From Flavobacteriia bacterium (GTDB lineage: Bacteria; Bacteroidota; Bacteroidia; Flavobacteriales_D; Crocinitomicaceae): DNA of 6,751 bases. The position numbers and the translations under genes are program-made. Each line of letters starts with the position of its first letter. The stretch's first letter is position 1. The DNA is taken from contig RFSL01000053.1 in assembly GCA_009923965.1 (NCBI GenBank), positions 1 to 6,751 of the forward strand. Reading direction: 5' to 3'. This document shows, piece by piece, positions 1 through 6,751 of the stretch. The notes beneath the pieces are model-generated. The model saw nothing but the letters and a program-made list of their open reading frames with translations. It searched no databases and was not told where the DNA came from.

Positions 1-353
1 TTATTCCTGTTATTCAAAAAGTAGCAAATCAAAATTTTATTTCTATTTCTGGTATGGAAGCTATTGAAAAATTAAAGGCTGGAAATTTTAGCATTCAGAC
101 AGATGAAGAGATTGGTTTGCTAGCTTTGAACTATAGCCGAAATGAATCTTCAGTAAGTTACAAAAATGAAAAGGAAATTGAAGCTGCGTTTAAAGACAAA
201 GGCGTAAGTAATTGTTTTTACAAAAAAATTGAAAATGGACAAAGTTTGTCTGATATTGAAGTAGGAAAACCATTTGAATATTGGAAATTCTGCTTAGTTT
301 TAGGATTGCTTTTTATAACAGCCGAAATTGTATTGTTAAAGTTTATGAAATAA
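1..353 (+). CDS. C-terminal end of a BatA-type membrane protein (5' partial)
   Basis: The reading frame is open from base 3 with no start needed, so this is the tail of a longer protein and not a small gene starting at the ATG at 54. About 116 residues are visible. The segment with LALNYSRNESSVSY followed by a charged stretch, and then a single hydrophobic helix (WKFCLVLGLLFITAEIVLL) ending a few residues before the stop, matches my memory of the C-terminus of Bacteroidota proteins with an N-terminal BatA domain. These are large inner-membrane proteins of unknown exact role, related to the Bat aerotolerance proteins. In flavobacteria they often sit directly before a dihydroorotase gene, as here, six bases upstream. 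The N-terminal BatA and von Willebrand-like parts are outside the window, so the family call rests on the tail and on gene order. Confidence 0.72.
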   Translation, partial: IPVIQKVANQNFISISGMEAIEKLKAGNFSIQTDEEIGLLALNYSRNESSVSYKNEKEIEAAFKDKGVSNCFYKKIENGQSLSDIEVGKPFEYWKFCLVLGLLFITAEIVLLKFMK

Positions 354-359
354 CTACGA

Positions 360-1619
360 ATGAAAATATTGATTAAGAATGCAAAAATAATGGATGCGCA
401 CTCAAGTTTCAATAATAAAACAAGTGATTTATTAATTGAAAATGGGCTCATTCAGAAAATTGCAAAAAACATTATTGACAAAGAAGCCGTTTGTATTGAG
501 TCCAAAAACGTGTGTGTTTCTTGTGGCTGGGTAGATTTAAAAGCGGATTTCTGTGACCCAGGATATGAACACAAAGAAACGATAGAAATTGGACTAGATA
601 CAGCAGCAGCTGGAGGCTATACACATGTTTGCACCTTACCAAGTACCGATCCTGTAGTAGATGGAAAAGCATTGGTTGAATATCAACTACGAAAAGCTGA
701 AAATCACACGGTTGAAATTCATCCTATTGCTACGATTTCAAAGAAAATGAAAGGCGAAGAGTTATCTGAAATGTATGATTTAACTCAAGTTGGTGTGCGC
801 TTGTTTTCAGATGATTTACATGCATTAAATGCAGGAATATTGAACCGAGCACTTCTCTACTCCAAAAATTTAGGGGTAAAAATTATAGCCTTTAGTCGAG
901 ATGCATCTATTTCAGGAAATGGAATAGTAAACGAAGGATTAGCATCAATCACTACTGGCTTGAAAGCAGATCCAAAAATAGGAGAGATTATAGAAATTGA
1001 AAGAAATCTTCGACTTTTAGAATATACAGAGGGAGCTTTGCATCTAACAGGTGTTTCTTGTGAAGAAAGCGTAAATTTAATTCGTAAAGCAAAGAAAAAA
1101 GGATTAAATGTAACAGCAGATGTGAATGTTATGAATTTATGTTTTAGTGAGGATGCCGTTCTAAACTTTGACTCAATAATGAAAGTATTGCCAGTTTTAA
1201 GAACAGTTAAAGATCAAAAAACATTATGGGAAGGTATAAAAGATGGAACAATTGACACAATCGTTTCAGACCACCGTCCAATGAACCAGGAAGACAAAGA
1301 GCTAGAATTTGACAATGCAAATTTTGGAGCAGCACAATTACAAACAGTTTTTGGAGCATTGAATAAGCATTCGCCAGAGAATCTTGAACAAATTATAACT
1401 TGTTTATCTTATAAAGCAAGAGAAATTTCTGAAATTCAACACCATGCAATAGAAATTGGAAATAAGGCAGATCTGACTATTTTTGATCCGGAAATTGAAT
1501 GGGAATTGACAAAAAACAACCTTATTTCAGAATACCCCTACAATCCCTTTTTTGAAAAAAAAATCAAAGGAAAAATTTTGGGCGTCATAAATGGAGGAAA
1601 GGCATCTATTCAAAATTAA
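360..1619 (+). CDS. Dihydroorotase-like protein, metal site lost (probable pseudoenzyme)
   Basis: This 419-residue protein has the length and layout of class I dihydroorotase, the amidohydrolase-fold enzyme that closes carbamoyl aspartate to dihydroorotate in pyrimidine synthesis. Family landmarks are clear: an N-terminal beta part ending GWVDL, then DPGYEHKETIE (66-76), AAAGGYTHVCTLPSTDPVVD (82-101), FSDD (149-152), RNLRLLEYTEGALHLTGVS (215-233) and SDHRP (303-307). However, the HxH metal pair and following Arg (usually HVHLRDPG) are K61, D63 and C65. The His usually in AHCED is F178, and the metal His of the HVS motif is G231. Only the acidic positions around D151 and D304 survive, so catalysis is unlikely. 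I recall similarly degenerate dihydroorotases in flavobacteria, and the Pseudomonas PyrC-like protein supports aspartate transcarbamoylase without being active; a structural or regulatory role here is inference. The ATG at 360 gives the expected N-terminus and lies six bases after the upstream stop. Confidence 0.88.
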   Translation: MKILIKNAKIMDAHSSFNNKTSDLLIENGLIQKIAKNIIDKEAVCIESKNVCVSCGWVDLKADFCDPGYEHKETIEIGLDTAAAGGYTHVCTLPSTDPVVDGKALVEYQLRKAENHTVEIHPIATISKKMKGEELSEMYDLTQVGVRLFSDDLHALNAGILNRALLYSKNLGVKIIAFSRDASISGNGIVNEGLASITTGLKADPKIGEIIEIERNLRLLEYTEGALHLTGVSCEESVNLIRKAKKKGLNVTADVNVMNLCFSEDAVLNFDSIMKVLPVLRTVKDQKTLWEGIKDGTIDTIVSDHRPMNQEDKELEFDNANFGAAQLQTVFGALNKHSPENLEQIITCLSYKAREISEIQHHAIEIGNKADLTIFDPEIEWELTKNNLISEYPYNPFFEKKIKGKILGVINGGKASIQN

Positions 1620-1623
1620 AAAT

Positions 1624-2178
1624 ATGTCAAAAGCATTTATAAAAGAATTTTGGAAGGATAAAAAGATGATTGGTTCCATTCTGCCTAGTTCAAAATTTCT
1701 TGCAGCAAAAATGCTTAATCATATTCCACTTGAAAACACAAAATTAATTATTGAACTTGGACCGGGTACGGGAATATTTACAGAGAAAATAATTGAAAAA
1801 ATAGATGCTTCAACTCACCTAATAGTTTTGGAACTAAATCCAGAATTATATAAGGACTTGAAAGCTAAAATAAATATTCCAAATGTCCATATTAAAGAAG
1901 CCTCTGCGGATAAAATAGGAGAAATTATGAAAGAATTTGGCTTTGAGAAAGCTGATATTATTATATCCTCGCTCCCATTGGCAAATTTTTCTGTAGAACT
2001 TCGTAATTCAATACTTGAGATTATTCATGAATCCTTGAATGAGGACGGGAGCTTTATTCAATTCCAATATTCCCTAAATGCTTTTAAAAATTTAAAGAAA
2101 TTATTCCCTGTTGTTAAATTAAATTTTACGGCGCTAAATTTTCCGCCTGCCTTTGTTTACACCTGTTCAAAAAGGTAA
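1624..2178 (+). CDS. Class I SAM-dependent methyltransferase, phospholipid methyltransferase-like
   Basis: This 184-residue protein begins MSKAFIKEFWKDKKMIGSI, followed by LPSSKFLAAKM; this K-x-IGSILPSS opening is typical of the small PmtA-like phospholipid N-methyltransferase group, which is related to the KsgA rRNA dimethylases. The SAM-binding motif I is ELGPGTGIF (about residues 44-52), with the acidic residue after strand 2 in LELNPEL (E70). The IISSLPLANF segment (about 113-122) stands where the catalytic motif IV lies in this group. No signal peptide or membrane helix is seen. Substrate is not certain: phospholipid head group or another small target are both possible. An ATG at 1591 would add 11 residues but would overlap the previous gene by 29 bases and extend before the family's usual N-terminus; I prefer 1624, four bases after the dihydroorotase-like stop. 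It is likely cotranscribed with that gene. Confidence 0.82.
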   Translation: MSKAFIKEFWKDKKMIGSILPSSKFLAAKMLNHIPLENTKLIIELGPGTGIFTEKIIEKIDASTHLIVLELNPELYKDLKAKINIPNVHIKEASADKIGEIMKEFGFEKADIIISSLPLANFSVELRNSILEIIHESLNEDGSFIQFQYSLNAFKNLKKLFPVVKLNFTALNFPPAFVYTCSKR

Positions 2179-2189
2179 TTTCTTTTCCT

Positions 2190-2197
2190 TATCTTTG
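2190..2197 (+). promoter_or_regulatory. Candidate Bacteroidota -7 promoter element before the ABC-F gene
   Basis: TATCTTTG is an exact match to the TAnnTTTG -7 consensus of the Bacteroidota primary sigma factor, and it lies in the only real gap between genes here (33 bases). The ABC-F ATG follows 14 bases after the final G, so transcripts would have a very short leader. A convincing -33 TTG box is not visible at the usual spacing; the closest candidate is GTTC at 2165-2168. The element could therefore be weak or coincidental. Confidence 0.45.
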
Positions 2198-2211
2198 CAA
2201 GAAAATAGTAG

Positions 2212-3834
2212 ATGCTTAGTGTAAATAATCTTTCCCTTCAATTTGGAAAACGAGTACTTTTTGATGAGGTAAATGTAAAATTTGTAAACGGGAATTGCTA
2301 TGGCATAATCGGTGCAAATGGTGCAGGGAAGTCAACTTTTTTAAAAATACTTACAGGAGATCAAGATCCAACAACAGGAAGAGTTGAACTTGAACCTGGA
2401 AAAAGGATGGCAGTTTTACACCAAAATCATTTTGAATTCGATAAAAACCAAGTACTTCAAACTGTAATTATGGGTCACAAAAGACTCTTTGAAATAATGG
2501 TTGAAAAAGATGCGCTCTATGCTAAGTCTGATTTTTCAGATGCAGATGGAATGAAAACTGCAGAATTAGAAGGGGAATTTGCTGATCTTGAAGGATGGAA
2601 TGCAGAAACAGATGCCGCTGCTCTATTGAGTAATCTTGGAATCGAAGAATCAAAGCATTACCTCTTGATGGAAGAATTGTCAAATGATTTAAAGGTTCGT
2701 GTATTATTAGCTCAAGCAATATTTGGAAATCCTGATGTGTTAATTTTAGATGAGCCAACAAATGACTTAGATTTAAAAACTATTTCGTGGCTAGAGGACT
2801 TTTTATTAGATTTTAAAAATACTGTAATTGTTGTTTCACACGATCGACATTTTTTAGATACAGTTTGTACCCATGTATGCGATATTGATTTCAGTAAATT
2901 AAATATTTTTACAGGAAATTATAGTTTTTGGTATCAATCTTCACAATTAGCCTTGAGACAACGCTCTGACAAAAACAAGAAATCAGAGGAGAAAAAGAAG
3001 GAATTAATGGATTTTATTTCCCGTTTTTCTGCAAATGCTGCAAAATCGAAACAAGCAACAAGTCGTAGAAAAATGCTAAGCAACTTAGATTTAGAAGAAA
3101 TTAAACCTTCTTCAAGAAAATATCCTGGAATTACCTTTCATCAAGAAAGAGATGCTGGAAACCAAGTTCTAACATTAGATAGCTTAGATAAAAAATCTGA
3201 TGGAAAAAATCTTTTTAGTAATATCAATCTAATAGTTAATAAGGGTGATAAAATTGCTTTTATATCAAAAAATTCAGTTGCTTTAACTGCTTTCTTTGAA
3301 GTTTTAAGCGCGAATGCAAAAGCAGATAAGGGAGATGTCATAGTGGGAACTACGATTTCAACTGCCTATCTTCCAAACGATAATCACACGTATTTTTCCG
3401 GGAAAATTTCATTAATAGATTGGTTACGTCAGTATGCTCAAACTGATGAAGAACGTGAAGATGTTTATTTACGAACTTTTTTAGGTCGTATGTTATTTAC
3501 TGGAGAAGAGGCAATGAAACAATCATCTGTTTTATCCGGAGGAGAAAAAGTGCGCTGTATGCTTTCAAAAATGATGTTGGCGAAAGCAAATTTATTGATG
3601 ATGGATGAACCAACAAATCACTTGGATCTCGAATCGATAACTGCATTAAACAATGCCATGAGGGATTTCCAAGGAACCTTGCTTTTTACATCACATGACC
3701 ATGAATTAGTAAATACAGTTGCAAATCGCATCGTGGAAATTACACCAAATGGTATTATTGATAAAATGATGAGTTATGATGAATACCTAGCAGATTCAAA
3801 AATTTCTCAGCTTCAAGTTGAATTATACGCATAA
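2212..3834 (+). CDS. ybiT: ABC-F family ATPase, YbiT type, with one degenerate ATP site
   Basis: This 540-residue protein has two ABC ATPase domains and no membrane segments, as in the ABC-F proteins that bind ribosomes and act on translation. Domain 1 has Walker A GANGAGKST (34-42), a degenerate signature LSNDL (156-160), Walker B with D180/E181 in LDEPTNDLD, and the switch His in SHDRHFLDTVCTH (H210). The linker follows at about 240-310, with many charged residues and FISRFSANAAKSKQATSR, which closely resembles E. coli YbiT as I remember it. Domain 2 has signature LSGGE (441-445), Walker B D465/E466 in MDEPTNHLD and H495 in TSHDH. Its Walker A, however, reads SKNSVALTA (352-360), with Leu358 in place of the essential Lys. 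The length is close to YbiT (about 530). The ATG at 2212 matches the usual start MLSVNNLSLQFG. No antibiotic-resistance role is implied, since the YbiT group is a housekeeping one. Confidence 0.94.
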   Translation: MLSVNNLSLQFGKRVLFDEVNVKFVNGNCYGIIGANGAGKSTFLKILTGDQDPTTGRVELEPGKRMAVLHQNHFEFDKNQVLQTVIMGHKRLFEIMVEKDALYAKSDFSDADGMKTAELEGEFADLEGWNAETDAAALLSNLGIEESKHYLLMEELSNDLKVRVLLAQAIFGNPDVLILDEPTNDLDLKTISWLEDFLLDFKNTVIVVSHDRHFLDTVCTHVCDIDFSKLNIFTGNYSFWYQSSQLALRQRSDKNKKSEEKKKELMDFISRFSANAAKSKQATSRRKMLSNLDLEEIKPSSRKYPGITFHQERDAGNQVLTLDSLDKKSDGKNLFSNINLIVNKGDKIAFISKNSVALTAFFEVLSANAKADKGDVIVGTTISTAYLPNDNHTYFSGKISLIDWLRQYAQTDEEREDVYLRTFLGRMLFTGEEAMKQSSVLSGGEKVRCMLSKMMLAKANLLMMDEPTNHLDLESITALNNAMRDFQGTLLFTSHDHELVNTVANRIVEITPNGIIDKMMSYDEYLADSKISQLQVELYA

Positions 3835-5575
3835 TAATTTGCAAGAAAGAATATTCTATACCATCGATTGTGATAATTCACAGCAACACTTTATAAAAAT
3901 CAAAGTGCAATTTCCCGTAGATGAAAATAAAACAATCATTCATCTTCCCTCTTGGCGACCTGGGCGATATGAACTTGGGAATTTCGCCAAAAATATAAAA
4001 AATTTTAAAGTTTTTAACGATCAAAATAAAGCCGTTAATTTTCATAAAATCAATAAAGATTCCTGGGAGATAAGTTCGAATGAAACAAAGTATATTAAAA
4101 TTGAATACCAATACTATGCAAATGAACTCAATGCTGGCTCAAGCTACTTTGACGAACAACAATTATATGTGAATCCAGTAAATTGCTTTCTATATGCAGA
4201 AGGAAAAGAACAATTTCCTATTTCACTTGAATTGAATATTCCAGAAAATTATACAATTGCAAGTTCATTAAGACAAGAAAAAAACTTTTTATTTGCAGTA
4301 AATTTTGATGAATTAGCTGATTCGCCATTTATTTGCTCTGAAAACTTAGAGAAACAAACTTATTCCGTTTCAGATACTAACTTCCATATTTGGTTTAACA
4401 ATCAATTAAATATCCCATGGGAAAGAGTTATTGATGATTTCAGAAACTTTACTAAAAAACAAATTGAAGATTTTGGAGAGTTTCCTGTTAGCGAATATCA
4501 TTTCCTCATACAATCTCTTCCATATCTTGCTTATCACGGAGTTGAACACCTTAAAAGTACTGTAATTACACTTGGTCCTTCTTATGATTTGTTTGAAAAT
4601 CGCTATGACGAATTACTTGGTGTTTCCTCACATGAACTCTATCATGTTTGGAATGTAAAAAGTATCCGACCTAAAGATCTTCTGCCATATAATTTTAAAA
4701 AAGAAAACTATTCTGAATTGGGATATATCTACGAAGGCGTTACAACTTATTTAGGTGATCTTTATTTGTTAAAGAGTGGTGTTTTTTCACTTGAAAATTA
4801 TTTGAAAGAATTAAGTGCGCAATTTCAAAAACATTTTGACAATCCTGGTAGATTTGCCTATTCTGTTGCTCTATCATCTTATGATACTTGGTTAGATGGA
4901 TATGTTCCCGGTGTTCCTGGCAGAAAAGTTTCAATCTACACAGAAGGCTGTCTGTTGGCATTTGTAATGGATGTAAAAATTCGAAAGGCGACAAATAATA
5001 AGCGAGGAATTGAAGAAGTTATGAAGCGCTTGTACTATAATTTTGCTCAAAATAATAATGGATATACGGAAAAAGATTTTATTGAGCTTTTGGAAAATAC
5101 CTCTGGAGAATCTTTCAAAGATTTCTTCAACGATTATATACATGGAACCATTTCCTATGAAGCAATTCTTATTGATGCCTTAGACTTTATTGGTCTTGAA
5201 CTTATTCAAACACCTTCTAATTCATATTCTGAGGCGAATTTGGGTATGAAAACACTACATCATTCAAATCACTCGCTAATTACTGCTATTTATCCTGGAA
5301 GTCCTGCAGAAATAGCAGGTTTATCTTTAGGAGACGAACTAATTGCAGTGAACAAAATAAAATTGAACAATGATCTTGATGCATGTCTAAACTATTTTGA
5401 TGCAACTTCAAAAACATTATCCATTTTCAGAAATGGAAAGCTACTTGATATAACATTGCCAGAAGTAAATCGATTTTTTTATCTAATTCATAAAATTCAT
5501 AAAAAAGTCATTTTAACTCCTAAGCAGGAGAAAGCAATCTTTACATGGAGTGAAAATAATTCTAAAATCTCTTGA
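3818..5575 (+). CDS. M61 family metallopeptidase with C-terminal PDZ domain
   Basis: This protein of up to 585 residues is a zinc aminopeptidase-like enzyme of the M61 (glycyl aminopeptidase) family. An N-terminal beta domain carries LPSWRPGRYELGNFAKN (about 43-59), the family's usual PSWxPGxY signature. The catalytic domain has GVEH (241-244), the zinc motif HELYH (H272, E273, H276) followed by WNVKSIRPKDL, and the third ligand Glu306 in YEGVTTYLGDLYL. A PDZ domain covers about 465-550, with AIYPGSPAEIAGLSLGDELIAVN as its core. All expected catalytic residues are present. No signal peptide is visible, so a cytoplasmic location is inferred. The start is uncertain: there is no ATG in frame before the catalytic domain. 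TTG at 3818 (overlapping the ABC-F gene by 17 bases), TTG at 3839 (four bases after its stop) and ATA at 3851 are candidates. Family N-termini begin close to the FYTI segment, which favours the later ones. Confidence 0.92.
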   Translation: MNYTHNNLQERIFYTIDCDNSQQHFIKIKVQFPVDENKTIIHLPSWRPGRYELGNFAKNIKNFKVFNDQNKAVNFHKINKDSWEISSNETKYIKIEYQYYANELNAGSSYFDEQQLYVNPVNCFLYAEGKEQFPISLELNIPENYTIASSLRQEKNFLFAVNFDELADSPFICSENLEKQTYSVSDTNFHIWFNNQLNIPWERVIDDFRNFTKKQIEDFGEFPVSEYHFLIQSLPYLAYHGVEHLKSTVITLGPSYDLFENRYDELLGVSSHELYHVWNVKSIRPKDLLPYNFKKENYSELGYIYEGVTTYLGDLYLLKSGVFSLENYLKELSAQFQKHFDNPGRFAYSVALSSYDTWLDGYVPGVPGRKVSIYTEGCLLAFVMDVKIRKATNNKRGIEEVMKRLYYNFAQNNNGYTEKDFIELLENTSGESFKDFFNDYIHGTISYEAILIDALDFIGLELIQTPSNSYSEANLGMKTLHHSNHSLITAIYPGSPAEIAGLSLGDELIAVNKIKLNNDLDACLNYFDATSKTLSIFRNGKLLDITLPEVNRFFYLIHKIHKKVILTPKQEKAIFTWSENNSKIS

Positions 5576-5581
5576 TATTTG
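5574..5581 (+). promoter_or_regulatory. Weak candidate -7 promoter element
   Basis: GATATTTG differs from the TAnnTTTG consensus at one position and lies just before the ATG at 5588. No -33 TTG is seen at the expected distance. If it is used, transcription would start at or next to the ATG and give a nearly leaderless message. It overlaps the stop codon of the M61 gene, so readthrough from that gene is an equally good explanation for expression. Confidence 0.22.
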
Positions 5582-5587
5582 CACGAA

Positions 5588-6652
5588 ATGAATTCTCCAA
5601 TCGATAATAAAAATACTGCGATTATTTCCCTAGCATGGCCATTTGTCATTGCACGCGGACCAGAAAAAATATGGGTGTTTTTGAAGAAAATTGGCCTAAT
5701 GAAAAATCTTAATTTTAGAATTGGACATGCCGCAATGATCGTAGCGACAAACGATAAATTATTTTATTATGATTTAGGACGTTATCTTTCACCACTTGGA
5801 TATAGTAGATGTAGAAGCAAAGAAACAGATCCAAAACTTGAAATTAAAACAAGACCTGTTTGGAATGAAAATGGAGAAATAGAAAACACCACTACTATTT
5901 TTCGAGAATTAGAGGAGATGAAAAAAGGGACACATGGAGATGGAGCTCTATACGCATCCATAACCTATGATGTTAATATTGAGAAAATTCTCTGTTATTC
6001 AAAAGCACTTCAAAAAGAAGGGTTTCAAAAATATGGTTCTCTTAAAAAAAATAAAACAAATTGCGGGAAATTTGTAGCAAAAGCAATATTAGAGGGCTTA
6101 AATAAAAATTCAAGTACATATAAAAAACTCAATAATCCAAATACCTATTCTCAAACTCCTTATTTCAATGTGTTGGCTGCTTCTAGTTCTGGAGATTTCG
6201 TGATTTGGGAAAATGAAAGTGAGAAATGGGAGAAAGCAGTAATTAGTGACGCTTTATCTGATTTATTTCGAAAAGGATTAGAGTCTTTTTCTACTAAAAA
6301 GGCAAAATTACTTCCTCCTGATTCAATTATTGGTCAATTAGAAAAGCCAAGTACTATTCCAGAAAATATTAAAGAAGATTTTTTCTTCATAGGAGGTATT
6401 GGAGAAGGAGCATGGCACGAACTAATTCATATTTCCGAAAAAGAAGTATGTCTAAATCGCTATTACTACGATGGCACCTTTGAATTTACTAATAACTATG
6501 TTATAAATTCAACTTGGGTAAATTATTTAAAAACGAATTCAGCTGAACTCGTTCATGACTCCAATAATTTATGGATAACTTTGATGAATAAAGAAACGAA
6601 GGATAAATCGAGATTTTTTGCAGTAAATTGCCCTGAAGAATGGAAAATGTAA
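5588..6652 (+). CDS. Protein of unknown function, possible permuted papain-like Cys/His hydrolase
   Basis: This 354-residue protein begins at the ATG at 5588, 12 bases after the M61 stop; an in-frame TTG at 5579 would add only three residues. I recall Bacteroidota conserved proteins with the same opening (TAIISLAWP, GHAAMIVATN, YYDLGRYLSPLGYSRCRSKETDP), possibly the family named DUF6695, but the name is from memory. GHAAM (His47) followed much later by TNCGKFVAKAIL (Cys159) has the order and flavour of permuted NlpC/P60 or LRAT-like enzymes, where a His box precedes an NC-x-x-F motif. This suggests a thiol hydrolase or acyltransferase, but it is inference. The C-terminal third, from FFFIGGIGEGAWHEL (around residue 269) to the end, has aromatic-rich beta-like segments and looks like a separate domain. 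There is no signal peptide or membrane helix. The ATG at 6640 of the next gene overlaps its end by 13 bases. Confidence 0.85.
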   Translation: MNSPIDNKNTAIISLAWPFVIARGPEKIWVFLKKIGLMKNLNFRIGHAAMIVATNDKLFYYDLGRYLSPLGYSRCRSKETDPKLEIKTRPVWNENGEIENTTTIFRELEEMKKGTHGDGALYASITYDVNIEKILCYSKALQKEGFQKYGSLKKNKTNCGKFVAKAILEGLNKNSSTYKKLNNPNTYSQTPYFNVLAASSSGDFVIWENESEKWEKAVISDALSDLFRKGLESFSTKKAKLLPPDSIIGQLEKPSTIPENIKEDFFFIGGIGEGAWHELIHISEKEVCLNRYYYDGTFEFTNNYVINSTWVNYLKTNSAELVHDSNNLWITLMNKETKDKSRFFAVNCPEEWKM

Positions 6653-6751
6653 ACGATGATTTATTATTAGAAATACTAACTTCAGGTTGTGATGAACGTG
6701 TATTTATTAGGCCCGAAACACATGCAAATAAATACCATCTAAATCCTTTAA
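6640..6751 (+). CDS. Start of next gene, unknown function (3' partial)
   Basis: An ATG at 6640 opens a frame that stays open for 37 codons to the end of the window. It begins MENVNDDLLLEILTSGCDER and continues with VFIRPETHANKYHLNPL. It overlaps the end of the preceding gene by 13 bases in another frame, in keeping with the tight packing of the whole window, so translational coupling is likely. The composition is normal for a soluble bacterial protein: an acidic helix, then a beta-like segment. I do not recognise the family from this fragment, and no function is proposed. Confidence 0.6.
   Translation, partial: MENVNDDLLLEILTSGCDERVFIRPETHANKYHLNPL

Noticed and set aside
54..353. A separate 99-residue small membrane protein starting at the ATG at 54
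   Set aside because: The frame is open upstream to the window edge and the residues before the ATG continue a family-like sequence, so this is the tail of a larger protein.
1548..1563. T6 then A9 homopolymer as a slippage or hairpin site
   Set aside because: It lies inside the dihydroorotase-like gene, encodes an ordinary FFEKKIKG segment, and the frame continues normally to a sensible stop.
1591..1623. Upstream ATG for the methyltransferase gene, followed by GGAGGAAAG resembling a ribosome binding site
   Set aside because: Starting at 1591 forces a 29-base overlap and adds residues not typical of the family. The purine-rich stretch at 1593-1601 is more than 20 bases before the ATG at 1624, too far to act as its Shine-Dalgarno, and it is coding sequence of the previous gene.
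2172..2190. Possible hairpin terminator after the methyltransferase gene
   Set aside because: Only AAGG pairs with CCTT, four base pairs with an 11-base loop; too weak to call a terminator.
218..5143. Several minus-strand open frames of 66 to 84 codons
   Set aside because: Each lies opposite a well-supported gene, has no family resemblance or start signal, and is what AT-rich coding DNA gives by chance.
1..6751. Search by eye for CRISPR arrays, tRNA genes, insertion sequences, toxin-antitoxin or defence genes
   Set aside because: No spaced direct repeats, cloverleaf-like segments, transposase motifs or defence-family motifs were seen; almost every base belongs to a recognised or open coding frame.

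Overview
The window is strongly AT-rich and reads entirely on the + strand. It looks like chromosomal DNA from a Bacteroidota, most likely a Flavobacteriales-type organism. Four things support this: the tail of a BatA-type membrane protein followed by a dihydroorotase-like gene, a YbiT-type ABC-F ATPase, an M61 PDZ peptidase without a signal peptide, and a TATCTTTG element matching the Bacteroidota -7 promoter consensus TAnnTTTG. Start codons lack convincing Shine-Dalgarno sequences, which is also usual for that phylum.

Layout: (1) 1-353, the C-terminal end of a BatA-type membrane protein. (2) 360-1619, a dihydroorotase homologue that has lost nearly all of its metal ligands and is probably non-catalytic. 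(3) 1624-2178, a small class I SAM-dependent methyltransferase of the phospholipid methyltransferase-like type. (4) A 33-base gap with the clearest promoter candidate. (5) 2212-3834, an ABC-F ATPase (YbiT type) with one canonical and one degenerate composite ATP site. (6) About 3818-5575, an M61 metallopeptidase with a C-terminal PDZ domain and no ATG start. (7) 5588-6652, a protein of unknown function whose His and Cys motifs suggest a permuted papain-like (NlpC/P60 or LRAT-like) fold. (8) 6640-6751, the first 37 codons of another gene that runs off the window.

Genes are packed with overlaps or gaps of 33 bases or less, so one or two transcription units are likely, perhaps with a new one starting before the ABC-F gene. 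The products do not form one obvious pathway: the set reads as housekeeping and conserved-unknown genes, with no mobile element, CRISPR array, RNA gene or defence system visible. The points of interest are molecular: a pseudo-dihydroorotase, an asymmetrically degenerate ABC-F ATPase, a probable uncharacterised Cys/His enzyme, and a short shared motif TTTGCA(A/C)GAAA at the start of three consecutive genes.
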